64,000 bases of DNA, taken from assembly GCF_000420845.1 (NCBI RefSeq), contig NZ_ATVS01000016.1:22235-86234 (forward strand), in the 5' to 3' direction. Positions 43,786-52,800 of this stretch are shown piece by piece (positions within the stretch are counted from its first letter, which is position 1; every line of letters begins with the position of its first letter). This DNA comes from Butyrivibrio sp. AE3009 (lineage in GTDB: Bacteria; Bacillota; Clostridia; Lachnospirales; Lachnospiraceae). The position numbers and the translations under genes were made by a program. The notes beneath the pieces were generated by a model. The model did not search any database. It worked only from the letters and a program-made list of their open reading frames with translations, and was not told the DNA's origin.

Positions 43786-44247
43786 TTAACCTATAATATT
43801 GCAGGTAATAAATCCAACGAGTATACCCAAAAGTGCACCAAAGAACACCTGGGAAGGTGAATGACCAACGAATTCCTTGAGCTTCTCCTCAGGAGAAATA
43901 TCACTGTCCATCTGCATGAACCAGTCCATCATATTGTTGATGACCTTGGCCTGTTTGCCGGTCTCACGTCTGACACCCATGGCATCGTGCATAACAATAA
44001 GTGCCATCACTCCGGCAACGGCAAACTCAAAGGTATCAGCACCGAAATTAAGCCCCGTTGCGGTTACCAGCGCCATAACGGTAGCCGAGTGGGAACTGGG
44101 CATACCTCCGTCCCCAAGAAGCCTTTCGGGATTAAAATTCTTATTTACAGCCACATATATTATCGTCTTCAAAATCTGAGCAGTGAGCCAGCCAAAAAAC
44201 GCAGCTATCAGAATCTCATTGCTCAGAAGTTCATAGAAAAACTTCAT
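43786..44247 (-). CDS. Divergent PAP2-family membrane protein (DUF212, YuiD-like)
   Basis: A 153-residue protein with four helices. GDGGMPSSHSATVMAL near residue 46 holds the PSSH motif of the PAP2 phosphatase group, and VMHDAMGVRRETGKQA is the DUF212 signature. The family is thought to act on lipid-linked or other phosphates, but its substrate is not established. It lies 32 bp downstream of rmlD. The family call is firm. Confidence 0.9.
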   Translation of the reverse strand: MKFFYELLSNEILIAAFFGWLTAQILKTIIYVAVNKNFNPERLLGDGGMPSSHSATVMALVTATGLNFGADTFEFAVAGVMALIVMHDAMGVRRETGKQAKVINNMMDWFMQMDSDISPEEKLKEFVGHSPSQVFFGALLGILVGFITCNIIG

Positions 44248-44279
44248 AAAAACCTCATTTCAACGTTACAGCCAAAGGA

Positions 44280-45155
44280 TCACAAAAGTTCCTTAAGATA
44301 CTCCTCAATCGCATCATGCCAGTCAGCAAAGCTAAAATCAGAAGTAAGCTTGAACATATAGTTCTCGAGAATGCTGTAGGCAGGACGGGGAGCAGCCTGA
44401 GTATTCTTGGCAAGATACTCTGCTGTTGTCACGTGATTAACCTTAGTCTTCTTACCGGCAAGTCTGAAAATCTCCTCGGTAAAATCAGCCCAGTTGGTAT
44501 CTCCCTCACAGGTTGCATGGAATACGCCGTAGTTCTGTGTGGGAAGAAGGTAATGGATTGCCTTGGCCAGTTCCTTAGTGCTTGTAGGCGTTCCAAGCTG
44601 ATCCTTAACAACACTTACCTCATCATATTTCTCTGAAAGTCCGAGCATGGTCTTTACAAAGTTCTTGCCATCGCCGTAGAGCCATGCGGTTCTGAGGATA
44701 AAGAAATCCTTGGCGAACTGTTTAACCATCTCTTCTCCCGCCAGCTTGGTCTTACCGTATACACTGACAGGGCCTGTCTTATCAAATTCAATGTAGGGTC
44801 TGCTTCCGTTTCCGTCAAATACGTAGTCGGTTGATACATGAACAAGCTTGGCACCAATCTCTGTTGCTGCGATAGCAAGGTTTCTGGGGCCTATGGCATT
44901 GATCTTGTAGGAAAGGTCAATATCGCTCTCCTGCTTGTCTACTGCAGTGTAAGCAGCGCAGTTGATGATGGCCGCAGGCTTAACCTCTCTGGCCAGATCA
45001 AGCACCGCATCAACACTTGTTATATCAAGGGGAGTTATGCCCTCTCCCTGAAAAACATCGGTATTTACAAGCTCATATTTGCCGGTGGCAAGAAGCTCCT
45101 TGTTGATAGCTCTTCCCAGCTGTCCGTTGCATCCTGTAACAATTATCTTCTCCAT
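44280..45155 (-). CDS. rmlD: dTDP-4-dehydrorhamnose reductase
   Basis: A 291-residue SDR enzyme that makes dTDP-L-rhamnose from dTDP-4-keto-L-rhamnose. TGCNGQLGRAINKEL is the NADP-binding motif; VHVSTDYVFDG, YGKTKLAGEEMV (catalytic Tyr and Lys) and TAWLYGDGKNFV are family signatures. RmlA, RmlB and RmlC are not in the window. It begins 45 bp after the DUF3048 gene's terminator. Confidence 0.93.
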   Translation of the reverse strand: MEKIIVTGCNGQLGRAINKELLATGKYELVNTDVFQGEGITPLDITSVDAVLDLAREVKPAAIINCAAYTAVDKQESDIDLSYKINAIGPRNLAIAATEIGAKLVHVSTDYVFDGNGSRPYIEFDKTGPVSVYGKTKLAGEEMVKQFAKDFFILRTAWLYGDGKNFVKTMLGLSEKYDEVSVVKDQLGTPTSTKELAKAIHYLLPTQNYGVFHATCEGDTNWADFTEEIFRLAGKKTKVNHVTTAEYLAKNTQAAPRPAYSILENYMFKLTSDFSFADWHDAIEEYLKELL

Positions 45156-45190
45156 AATTCTTCTCCAAAAAGATTACATTTATTTCAAAA

Positions 45191-45225
45191 TGAGTTAAAA
45201 GCGGACGGCATTTCTACCGTCCGCT
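45191..45225 (-). terminator. Rho-independent terminator after the DUF3048 lipoprotein gene
   Basis: A 9-bp GC-rich perfect stem (45200-45208 with 45217-45225) around an 8-nt loop, followed on the minus strand by TTTTAACTCATTTT. Confidence 0.8.
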
Positions 45226-45241
45226 ATATATGCCTTATTGA

Positions 45242-46420
45242 TCACTCAGCAATTGTAGTTCCGTTAACTTCAAACTTAGAGAATGAACCGCCCTTTTCCT
45301 GGATGACAAAAATCATTGTCTTACCTGTATTAAGGGTTATCTCCTGGCCGTTGTCATCAAAGTATGTTGTAGGTGAATAATCATCGGTCTTGGACCAGGT
45401 AATATGGATCATCTTACCCTTGGTAATGTAGTAACCGTCTCTTGTGGAATCATGCATCTGATATGCAAGATATCCGTTGTCATCACGAACTTCGTGATAG
45501 GTTCTCTGAATAATAACATTAGCAAATGCCAGCTGCTCACCGGTAAGTGCATCTACCTGCTTGTTGCCGTACAGAGTCTTGAGATATACCTCTTTCTCAG
45601 GGTCATAGGTAAGCGCAGACTTGGTAACAGGGAATGAGCTTGCCATGTTGATCTCTGTGGCATCTACAGCATCCGGATAATCCGCAAGTGTATTGGGATT
45701 GGTATAACCGGTAAATGTGAAATGAGGCTGACCCTCAAACTTATCTCTGTGTGTCTTGGAAAAACCGGCCTTCTCAATAGCAGAAGTTACATGTGAAGCA
45801 TCGGTAAATGCTGTGTGCTCCGATGTACTTCCCTCAGGAATTCTGAAGAACGCTCCGTAGTCAGAACCCATAACTCCGCCGACACCGTTTAAGTTATCTA
45901 CATCATCTCTTGTAAGTATGGTCTTAACATACAGCTCAGGTCCGCCGTAGTGAACGATAACCGGATCGTACTCAAGCGCCGCATATACGAAATAATCACG
46001 GATACTTCTGATATTACCGATCTGTGACAGGTTCTCCCAGTTCTCAAGAATTCCCATCTGACGGCTCATGCTGCCCTCTTCCATTATCTCATAGAAAACA
46101 GCTACGTTGCTGAGTCCGTACTGAGGCTGAGCCTCTTTGTTTATAGGATACATAACAGCAAGGGGTCTGTTCTCATTAACAGATTCATCAACCCACTCGT
46201 TGGTAAAATAGCTTCTTACCATTCCTTCAGCCGGAGGAGCATCCTCATCGATAACTTCCTCGACGCTGGCTTCCTCTGCAGGTGCCTCAGGAATAACCTC
46301 CTGAATATCCTCAAGCTTCTCAATGCTAAGCCCTGTAACCGCAGCATCATCATCGCTTCCACAGCCAACGATGGACGCAGTTAACAGGCCTGCCATCAAC
46401 AGTGCCTTAACTCTTTTCAT
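45242..46420 (-). CDS. DUF3048 lipoprotein (YerB-like)
   Basis: About 392 residues. The N-terminus is a lipoprotein signal peptide with lipobox ASIVGC, so Cys is lipidated and the protein faces outward. An acidic Pro/Glu-rich linker (about 25-65) leads to the DUF3048 N-domain (RPLAVMYPINKEAQPQYGLSNV, GNIRSIRDYFVYAA, DPVIVHYGGP) and C-domain (YHEVRDDNGYLAYQ, ITKGKMIHITWSKTD). The function of DUF3048 is not established. ATG 46420 is chosen over TTG 46426; AGAGAGG lies 10 bases upstream. Confidence 0.88.
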   Translation of the reverse strand: MKRVKALLMAGLLTASIVGCGSDDDAAVTGLSIEKLEDIQEVIPEAPAEEASVEEVIDEDAPPAEGMVRSYFTNEWVDESVNENRPLAVMYPINKEAQPQYGLSNVAVFYEIMEEGSMSRQMGILENWENLSQIGNIRSIRDYFVYAALEYDPVIVHYGGPELYVKTILTRDDVDNLNGVGGVMGSDYGAFFRIPEGSTSEHTAFTDASHVTSAIEKAGFSKTHRDKFEGQPHFTFTGYTNPNTLADYPDAVDATEINMASSFPVTKSALTYDPEKEVYLKTLYGNKQVDALTGEQLAFANVIIQRTYHEVRDDNGYLAYQMHDSTRDGYYITKGKMIHITWSKTDDYSPTTYFDDNGQEITLNTGKTMIFVIQEKGGSFSKFEVNGTTIAE

Positions 46421-46473
46421 AACCAAATTTCCTCTCTAAAAAATTGCCAAATCAGATTTTAACATACGGCGAA

Positions 46474-46737
46474 TTATTCGCCAAGCCCATTCTCAATAGC
46501 CTCAACAAGGGCCTTCAGAGCCTCTTCTTCATCGACTCCTTCACATCTGAACTCCAGCTCATCACCGCACTTGATGCATGCCCCCAGAACACTAAGTACA
46601 CTCTTGGCATTGGCAGTATTTTCCCCATAGCTGAAGGTGATATGAGATTTGTAATTCATTGCTACCTTACACAAATTCCCAGCAGGACGAAGATGAAGCC
46701 CGGTGGGGTTGGTTATAACCACTTTTTGACTTACCAT
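46474..46737 (-). CDS. HPr-family phosphocarrier protein
   Basis: About 87 residues. TNPTGLHLRPAG holds the phospho-accepting His, and NAKSVLSVLGACI holds the regulatory Ser46-type site, so it has both features of Gram-positive HPr. DELEFRCEGVDEEEAL continues the fold. HPr passes phosphate in the PTS and, when Ser-phosphorylated, helps CcpA. The start ATG 46737 is one base after the glmM stop, and its ribosome binding site (AGGAGG) lies in the last glmM codons. Whether it is the main HPr or a Crh-like paralogue cannot be told. Confidence 0.9.
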   Translation of the reverse strand: MVSQKVVITNPTGLHLRPAGNLCKVAMNYKSHITFSYGENTANAKSVLSVLGACIKCGDELEFRCEGVDEEEALKALVEAIENGLGE

Positions 46738-46738
46738 A

Positions 46739-48088
46739 TTAGAGCATAACCTCCTCAATCAGCTGTGCCAGTTTGTTTGCTTCCTCCTCAATCATCGCCT
46801 GATCCTTGCCTTCTATCATAACTCTTACAAGTGGCTCTGTGCCTGAAGGTCTGATAAGAACTCTGCCGTCTCCGGCGAACTTCTTCTCAAGTCCTTCAAT
46901 AGCACCGGCAATTTCAGGATAATCCATATATGCATCCTTCTTGTGGGAAGGTACATGAGCATTTACAAGAGCCTGAGGCATTACCTCCATGATGGATGCC
47001 AGCTCTGACAGGGGCTTACCTGTCTCAACCATAGCCTCAAGAAGGTGCAGAGCGGACAAAAGACCGTCTCCTGTAGTATTCTCATCCAGGAAGATGATAT
47101 GTCCTGACTGCTCACCGCCCAGGTTAGCGCCGATCTCCTTCATTCGCTCAAGAACGTATCTGTCACCAACCTTGGTCTTCTCAACCTTAATGCCTTCTCT
47201 CTCGGCCATCTTGAAGAATCCGAGGTTACTCATAACAGTTGTTACTATTGTATTGTCTGCAAGCTTGCCCTTGCTCATAAGGTGCTTACCAACTATAGCC
47301 ATGATCTGATCACCGTCTACCATCTTGCCGTTCTCATCAACTGCAAGGAATCTGTCGGCGTCACCGTCAAAAGCAAGGCCTACATTGGCCTTCTCTGTTA
47401 CAACACGGCCCATCAGCTCTTCCATATGGGTTGAACCGCAGTTGGAATTGATGTTGGTTCCGTCGGGATTGTTGTGGATAACCACAACCTCAGCTCCCAG
47501 CTGCTTGATAGCTTCAACAGAGGTGTAATAGGAAGCGCCCTCTGCACAGTCCATAACGATCTTCATGCCTTTGAGATTGATATCAACCGTTGTTAAATTA
47601 TGGTTGACATACTCTTCTCTTGCATCCTTACGAACCTTGATCCTACCGATGGCTGCGCCTGTAGGCATTGGCACATCATCCATATTGCTCTTGATAAGAG
47701 CCTCTATTTCATCCTCAAGTGCATCGGGAAGCTTGTAGCCGTTTCCGTCAAAAAACTTGATTCCGTTAAATTCCATTGGATTGTGGGATGCGGAGATAAC
47801 AACTCCTGCATCAACCCTGTACTTCTTGGTAAGGTAAGCTACGCCGGGGGTGGGGATGATTCCCACGTCTACTACATTTGCTCCCACAGAGCAGGCTCCT
47901 GCCATAAGTGCACTGGCAAGCATGTCACCGGAAAGTCTGGTATCACAGCCAACCATAATGGTGGGTTTGTGATTAACCTCTTTGGAAAGGACATATGCCC
48001 CTGCCTGACCAAGCTGCAATGCAAGAAGCGGTGTAAGCTCATAGTTAGCAACACCTCTTACGCCATCTGTACCAAATAATCTGCTCAT
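46739..48088 (-). CDS. glmM: Phosphoglucosamine mutase
   Basis: A 449-residue enzyme that converts glucosamine-6-P to glucosamine-1-P for UDP-GlcNAc synthesis. [17 protein letters not shown] at the start, the phosphoserine loop [14 protein letters not shown] near 100, the metal loop [12 protein letters not shown] near 240, and [14 protein letters not shown] near the C-terminus are all intact. It follows cdaA-cdaR, the conserved Firmicute arrangement in which CdaA, CdaR and GlmM interact. Confidence 0.96.
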   Translation of the reverse strand: MSRLFGTDGVRGVANYELTPLLALQLGQAGAYVLSKEVNHKPTIMVGCDTRLSGDMLASALMAGACSVGANVVDVGIIPTPGVAYLTKKYRVDAGVVISASHNPMEFNGIKFFDGNGYKLPDALEDEIEALIKSNMDDVPMPTGAAIGRIKVRKDAREEYVNHNLTTVDINLKGMKIVMDCAEGASYYTSVEAIKQLGAEVVVIHNNPDGTNINSNCGSTHMEELMGRVVTEKANVGLAFDGDADRFLAVDENGKMVDGDQIMAIVGKHLMSKGKLADNTIVTTVMSNLGFFKMAEREGIKVEKTKVGDRYVLERMKEIGANLGGEQSGHIIFLDENTTGDGLLSALHLLEAMVETGKPLSELASIMEVMPQALVNAHVPSHKKDAYMDYPEIAGAIEGLEKKFAGDGRVLIRPSGTEPLVRVMIEGKDQAMIEEEANKLAQLIEEVML

Positions 48089-48114
48089 TTTTAAAAACCT
48101 CGTTAATTCCTAAA

Positions 48115-49392
48115 TTAGTTCTTTTTCTCAACCTTCACATATACTTCAACCGGATTCTTGACTGTAACTGCGGCGGGAAGATCCCAGTTAACAGCTGCGC
48201 TGTAGGTTCCTTCCGAAAGTGCTGTGAGATTGTTGTCCTCCATGATCTGTTCCACATCAACTGTTCCCGTCAAAGATGCGGGGTTTATGCCATCAAGGGT
48301 ATCTGATAATCCCTCAAGTGTAAGAGAAACAGAATCATACTCGGTATCATCCACATAGATCTTAAAGTCATCAACCGTATTTTCCAGCTGAACTCTGTCT
48401 ATGCTCACATCAAGTGTCCTGGTAGCAGCTCTCTCTATATGAACAACAACTGCTGCCATTCCGTTATAATCGCTGTCTCCGAAAGTAACTCCGGAAGGCA
48501 GGTACTTGGAAACATCTATGGAAGCCGTAAGATTGCCGGTATAGCCGGTCACATCCACCGCATTATCATCGATCTTGATCTCATTGATACCCACGAGTGT
48601 ACTGCCTCTTCCTGCTATCATGATCTGTGAAGGATTGCTCTCCACCTCACCCGTAGGTATGTATCCTATTACGGGCTCGCCCTTGACCACGAAGCTCAGC
48701 GGTACGTATTTGGTCTCGTAAATAACTACATTGACCCTTACTGTCTTGATATTCATTGATACCAATGAGCCATCGATGGGATCACCGTTGGCATCATACA
48801 AAACAATATCCGCATCCGTTCCGATGTTGGAAGTAAAGCCTGTCACATCTACGTCAACAGCTGCGTATTTAACACTGTTGATTATGGATTCGGGACCACT
48901 GATCCTGATCATGTTCTGTTCAGTAGAAACATCACCGATAACATATCCGTCAGCCAGAGTTCCTGACGTAGTGGCTGAAAGAGCAAGGGACTTGGAAGCC
49001 TTCCTCTCAACGCTCAGCTTCACCACTGTGGAGCTGGGAGTAATGTTCTCAATCTTGTCGCTGTACTTATTGGTACTTACGTTGATACTGACCGTATTGA
49101 GACTGGACAGATCCTGAATATCCGCAGAAGCAATGATATTGTTCTGGGTCAGGGAATCAATTATTGATCTGGGTGCAAATATGGTAACCGAGCTAATGAC
49201 ATCGCTGTTGTCAAGAACCGTATATACCTGCCCCTGATCTGTTATAAGATTGGTATTCTTAAGCGTAACCGGAATGTTGGTGTATCGAACCGACGTTACC
49301 GGATCATTGATGTTGGTAATCAAAAACCATACTATGGCGGCAAAGATCAGCGAAGCCAGCTTAAGTCCCCAATTGGCCGTCAATTTCTTCAT
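48115..49392 (-). CDS. cdaR: CdaR (YbbR-domain) regulator of diadenylate cyclase
   Basis: A 425-residue protein. One N-terminal helix (about 8-25; LKLASLIFAAIVWFLITNI) anchors it, and the rest is four YbbR-type beta-rich repeats facing outward (for example PVTLKNTNLITDQGQVY, VDVTGFTSNIGTDAD, VDVTGYTGNLTASIDV). CdaR binds CdaA and modulates c-di-AMP synthesis. The start overlaps the cdaA stop by 4 bases, and glmM follows 26 bp later. Confidence 0.93.
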   Translation of the reverse strand: MKKLTANWGLKLASLIFAAIVWFLITNINDPVTSVRYTNIPVTLKNTNLITDQGQVYTVLDNSDVISSVTIFAPRSIIDSLTQNNIIASADIQDLSSLNTVSINVSTNKYSDKIENITPSSTVVKLSVERKASKSLALSATTSGTLADGYVIGDVSTEQNMIRISGPESIINSVKYAAVDVDVTGFTSNIGTDADIVLYDANGDPIDGSLVSMNIKTVRVNVVIYETKYVPLSFVVKGEPVIGYIPTGEVESNPSQIMIAGRGSTLVGINEIKIDDNAVDVTGYTGNLTASIDVSKYLPSGVTFGDSDYNGMAAVVVHIERAATRTLDVSIDRVQLENTVDDFKIYVDDTEYDSVSLTLEGLSDTLDGINPASLTGTVDVEQIMEDNNLTALSEGTYSAAVNWDLPAAVTVKNPVEVYVKVEKKN

Positions 49393-50255
49393 TTCTTCAC
49401 CTTGGCCTTTCTGGCAAAATGCTTCACCGGGGTATCGATTGTCCGCTTGTTCTGAATGTAGCGCAGGCGCTCTCTGAGTCTGTCACTGTCGACAGCTCTC
49501 TCAAGTTCCCCCTCGTAGGCCACACTTATTTTACCTGTCTCCTCGGAAACGATGATGGTAAGTGAATCTGTAGCCTCGGAAACACCCACACCCGCACGGT
49601 GTCTTGTCCCAAGCTCCTTACCTATTCCCATGTTGTCCGAAAGGGGAAGATAACAGGTAGCGGAGGTAATCCTGTCTCCACGTATAATAACCGCGCCGTC
49701 ATGAAGAGGCGTGTTGTGCTCAAAAATATTGATAAGAAGCTGACTGGTAACTATTCCGTCCACATCAATTCCCGTGCGCTCATACTCTGTCAGCGGATGA
49801 CTCTGCTCAATAACTATAAGTGCTCCGGTTCTGACCTTGGCCATCTCTACACAGGCTCTTACGATCTCATTCAGAGTCTTGTCTGAGAAACGCCCCTCTG
49901 TCTTGGCATCTCCCAGGGCCAGAATATTGGCAAAAAACTTTTTCCTACCCAATTCTTCAAGGGCCTTACGAAGCTCCGGCTGCAGGATTACAACCATGGC
50001 TGTAAACGCGATTCCGAAGGCTCTTCCCACGATCCACAGAATTGTGGACATGTTGAATAAAGCCGCAATAAGTATAAACACAAGAATAACTATGATCCCC
50101 TTAAGGAGAGACCATAGTCTGGTATTTTTTGCCCATACTAGAATGTGATAGACCAGGAAAGCAATTATCAGAATCTCTAATATATCCGGCCATCGTAGCT
50201 GCGGCATGTGCAGGGTTGTTCTGTTAAATTCTAAAAGAAAATCCTTCTGCTGCAT
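49389..50255 (-). CDS. cdaA: Diadenylate cyclase CdaA
   Basis: A 288-residue membrane enzyme that makes c-di-AMP from two ATP. Three N-terminal helices (about 25-90) precede the DAC domain. The catalytic motifs are DGAVIIRGDRI (D-G-A) near 185 and GTRHRAGVGVSEATD (R-H-R) near 218. c-di-AMP controls potassium and osmolyte transport and wall homeostasis in Firmicutes. AAGGA upstream of ATG 50255 overlaps the stop of the preceding gene. Confidence 0.95.
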   Translation of the reverse strand: MQQKDFLLEFNRTTLHMPQLRWPDILEILIIAFLVYHILVWAKNTRLWSLLKGIIVILVFILIAALFNMSTILWIVGRAFGIAFTAMVVILQPELRKALEELGRKKFFANILALGDAKTEGRFSDKTLNEIVRACVEMAKVRTGALIVIEQSHPLTEYERTGIDVDGIVTSQLLINIFEHNTPLHDGAVIIRGDRITSATCYLPLSDNMGIGKELGTRHRAGVGVSEATDSLTIIVSEETGKISVAYEGELERAVDSDRLRERLRYIQNKRTIDTPVKHFARKAKVKK

Positions 50256-50264
50256 GACAAATCC

Positions 50265-51206
50265 TTATCTGCGTCTCTGATTGGCTTTGTTAATCTTCTT
50301 AACTCTTCTCTCGGGAGCCGAAAGGGTAACCTTGGGAACTGCCTTAACGTAGTAGTAATACTCATCGTCCTCAAACTGCACTTTCTCTGTTCTTGAATAG
50401 TCCAGATTGAAGGCAAAAAACTCTACCGCCAGCATAAGAAGGGCGGAAACAAGGGTTCCTACAATAACTCCGAAAAGTGATATCTGAGCATCCGTAACCA
50501 GATCTCCAATCAGTATGCTGATGATCATACATACTGAACCAGCTGCAATAGCAACTTTCCAGGCATTGTCCATGGAGGTTCTACGGATGATATATACAAC
50601 GACAAGTGTAACGGCAAAGGCTCCGATCATAACGATCATGGTCTTATTTCCTGTAATGCCGGAAACAACTGACTGGAACTGACTCGCTGCCTCCTCTACT
50701 CCCTCTGCTCCAAGGGATGCTGCATTGCCGGAGAAAAATACCAGCATGTAAGCGATGATAAGTCCGAAGGCCACCGATACAACCGAGTTGGGTGCTCCGA
50801 GAAGTCCCATTGCAAGAGGCATCACATAGGGCAGATGCAGGAAAAACATGATGGGCGTCAGAAGAACGGCCAGTGTATCCTTAGGTGAAAACCTGAAGTA
50901 TAGCAAAAACATCAACAAAAATACTATAACTGCCACCAGTGCAGTCGGTGCCGATACTGAATATAAATGTCCCAGGATGAATACCGCGGAAATAAATACA
51001 ATGAAATTCGGCGGAAGTATAGCACACAGAAGCGATGCCATAAGAACAATGGCAATATTGTTAAGAGAACTCATATATCCCAGCTTGTTATTGATTATTG
51101 CGATGGAAACAAGTGCCAGAAGAAACTTCCATATGTATGTGAGGTAGGTCTCGTTTTTTTGGTAAAATCTTATGATATACTGCTTAATCTCTAGTAACGA
51201 TGTCAT
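50265..51206 (-). CDS. Uncharacterised polytopic membrane protein upstream of cdaA
   Basis: A 313-residue protein with eight or so helices (about 25-260) and a basic C-terminal tail ending RRVKKINKANQRRR after an acidic/Tyr cluster EDDEYYYY. I recognise no domain. The start overlaps the preceding small membrane gene by 23 bp, and cdaA follows 9 bp later with shared signals, so it is translated with the c-di-AMP genes. A role in membrane or wall homeostasis is guesswork. Confidence 0.72.
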   Translation of the reverse strand: MTSLLEIKQYIIRFYQKNETYLTYIWKFLLALVSIAIINNKLGYMSSLNNIAIVLMASLLCAILPPNFIVFISAVFILGHLYSVSAPTALVAVIVFLLMFLLYFRFSPKDTLAVLLTPIMFFLHLPYVMPLAMGLLGAPNSVVSVAFGLIIAYMLVFFSGNAASLGAEGVEEAASQFQSVVSGITGNKTMIVMIGAFAVTLVVVYIIRRTSMDNAWKVAIAAGSVCMIISILIGDLVTDAQISLFGVIVGTLVSALLMLAVEFFAFNLDYSRTEKVQFEDDEYYYYVKAVPKVTLSAPERRVKKINKANQRRR

Positions 51207-51603
51207 CTTCTTTATCCTTTTCGTACATTCTTGCTAATTTTTTTAAGTCTCCATAATATGCCTTCATACTCTTACGCATTTTTGAATATCGATAGGAATA
51301 AATGACATATGATGCAAGAGAATACACGCCAACAAGCAGGAGGTAATACATAAGTAACCTCCTGCCTATAGCGATTAAGTCTTCAGTATTGTAAATATTC
51401 GCCAGAACATCGGCGAAGTTGTAGAGCACGTAGGTTCCAAGAATAATAAAGAACACTGCCGTGGCACTTAAGACTGACTTAAGCACGTTGAATCCCACGT
51501 AATCACTTCTGAAATAGGAGTTGATGGCGTTATTCTTCTTGCCCTCCCGGTCTACAAATGCAGCCATTTTGGTCATCAAAATGACTCTTTCTTCATTTAA
51601 CAT
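51184..51603 (-). CDS. Uncharacterised small membrane protein
   Basis: A 139-residue protein with two helices (about 42-62 and 82-105) and charged tails. The C-terminus is rich in Lys/Glu/Asp. No motif is recognised. Start ATG 51603 has AAGGAG 5 bases upstream. It overlaps the next membrane gene by 23 bp, so the two proteins are probably made together. Confidence 0.7.
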   Translation of the reverse strand: MLNEERVILMTKMAAFVDREGKKNNAINSYFRSDYVGFNVLKSVLSATAVFFIILGTYVLYNFADVLANIYNTEDLIAIGRRLLMYYLLLVGVYSLASYVIYSYRYSKMRKSMKAYYGDLKKLARMYEKDKEDDIVTRD

Positions 51604-51612
51604 TCCTGCTCC

Positions 51613-52020
51613 TTAGGTATCCAGGAAGCGCATTCCGGCCTTCTTCTCAGGCTTAGCCGGCTGCTGAAGCAAAGGCTTGGGCTTGGCAAAGGTATCTGTA
51701 AGGTTATTGGCCATACTTGCCTTACACTTAGCACAAAATCTTCCTGTTTGTATTAGTTCACCACAATTCTCGCACTGAAGCTGAAGCGGAGAATCCTTGG
51801 AGAACATAAGTCTCTCTTCACGGATCCACTGCTGGATCTGCTTGGTTGTGACTCCATTGTCTTCTGAAATCTGTTTAAGGCCAGCTCTGGGGTTTTCCTC
51901 AATATATTGCTTAACCTTCTGGAAATCGTCTTCAATAGCCTTTTTGCACGATTCGCAAATAGGCTGTCCTGCAACATAATTAAACATTTTACCGCATCTT
52001 GCACAATTCCGTAAGTTCAT
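51613..52020 (-). CDS. yvyF: Flagellar-operon-type zinc-ribbon protein (YvyF-like)
   Basis: About 135 residues. Two Cys pairs near the N-terminus (LRNCARCGKMF, ICESCKKAIE) and a second set (CENCGELI, FCAKCKASM) suggest zinc ribbons. Between them is a MerR/HTH-like stretch (QISEDNGVTTKQIQQWIREERL). The order comFC-yvyF matches Bacillus, where yvyF lies before flgM. ATG 52020 has GGAGGT 7 bases upstream, better than the in-frame ATG 52035. The likely role is in regulation of flagellar genes. Confidence 0.85.
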   Translation of the reverse strand: MNLRNCARCGKMFNYVAGQPICESCKKAIEDDFQKVKQYIEENPRAGLKQISEDNGVTTKQIQQWIREERLMFSKDSPLQLQCENCGELIQTGRFCAKCKASMANNLTDTFAKPKPLLQQPAKPEKKAGMRFLDT

Positions 52021-52041
52021 AAAGCTGACCTCCATTTATTT

Positions 52042-52800
52042 TTAAGTAGTTTGCCCGATGGAAAGGGTCAGAAAATAGACTTTCTCGACACCCGCCATCA
52101 GAAACTCATGGGCGATCTCATCAATGGTACTTCCAGTTGTATAGATGTCATCAATAATTAGTATGCACTTAAATTTTACATCATTTCGAGTTATATTAAA
52201 AGCTTTTTTCAAATTATTGCGGCGGCCCCGAGCGTCCAATTCCTTCATTGGTCTGGTGTTTTGGATTCTCTTAATAATATTTTCATATTCTCTTATGCCT
52301 ATTTTTTTGGAAATTTCCCTTGCGAGAATCTCCGCCTGATTGTAGCCGCGGCTTATTTTTTTCTTCTCATACATTGGTACCGGAATAATTGCTTCTATGC
52401 CAAGGGACCGCAGCTTCCTCCCAAGCTTCCTCGCCGTCTCCGCAGCATAAAAGGTGGCGTATTCCTGCCTCCCCCTGTACTTGAATCTGTAGATGGAAGA
52501 GGCCATGCTTCTGTACTCAAAGACCGAAAAGCCACCTGTAAAATAGTGCCGCGTTTTCTTGCAGTCCTCACAGTATTCAGCGTACTCTCCCTGTTTTCCC
52601 AGGGGTTTGCCGCACTTAAGGCACAGCGGCCCTGTCACGTGCTTAACCTGTTTGCGACATTTGGGATGTATGAGCTGCCCGGCCCGAAGCCTCCCTTTTG
52701 CTACCATGTAGGGGGCTACCACCCCATCGCAGACAGGGCATCTTCTGGGAAAAATCAGGTTCAGCCCCTCCTCATACAGCGTCAACAAAAACTTCTTCAA
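52042..52800 (-). CDS. comFC: ComF-family phosphoribosyltransferase-like protein (TTG start)
   Basis: A 252-residue competence/DNA-transformation-associated protein. An N-terminal zinc-ribbon (FPRRCPVCDG, CRKQVKHV, CLKCGKPLG, YCEDCKK) precedes a PRTase domain with the PRPP loop CILIIDDIYTTGSTIDEIA near 222 and SRGYNQAEILAREI. The start is TTG 52800, with AAGGAG 5 bases upstream; the gene overlaps recD2 by 29 bp. No ATG is available before the first zinc site. ComFC is needed for natural transformation in several bacteria. Confidence 0.9.
   Translation of the reverse strand: MKKFLLTLYEEGLNLIFPRRCPVCDGVVAPYMVAKGRLRAGQLIHPKCRKQVKHVTGPLCLKCGKPLGKQGEYAEYCEDCKKTRHYFTGGFSVFEYRSMASSIYRFKYRGRQEYATFYAAETARKLGRKLRSLGIEAIIPVPMYEKKKISRGYNQAEILAREISKKIGIREYENIIKRIQNTRPMKELDARGRRNNLKKAFNITRNDVKFKCILIIDDIYTTGSTIDEIAHEFLMAGVEKVYFLTLSIGQTT

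Noticed and set aside
46450..46490. Terminator after the HPr gene
   Set aside because: GGCGAA/TTCGCC forms only a 6-bp stem with the stop codon in its loop, and no T-tract follows directly.
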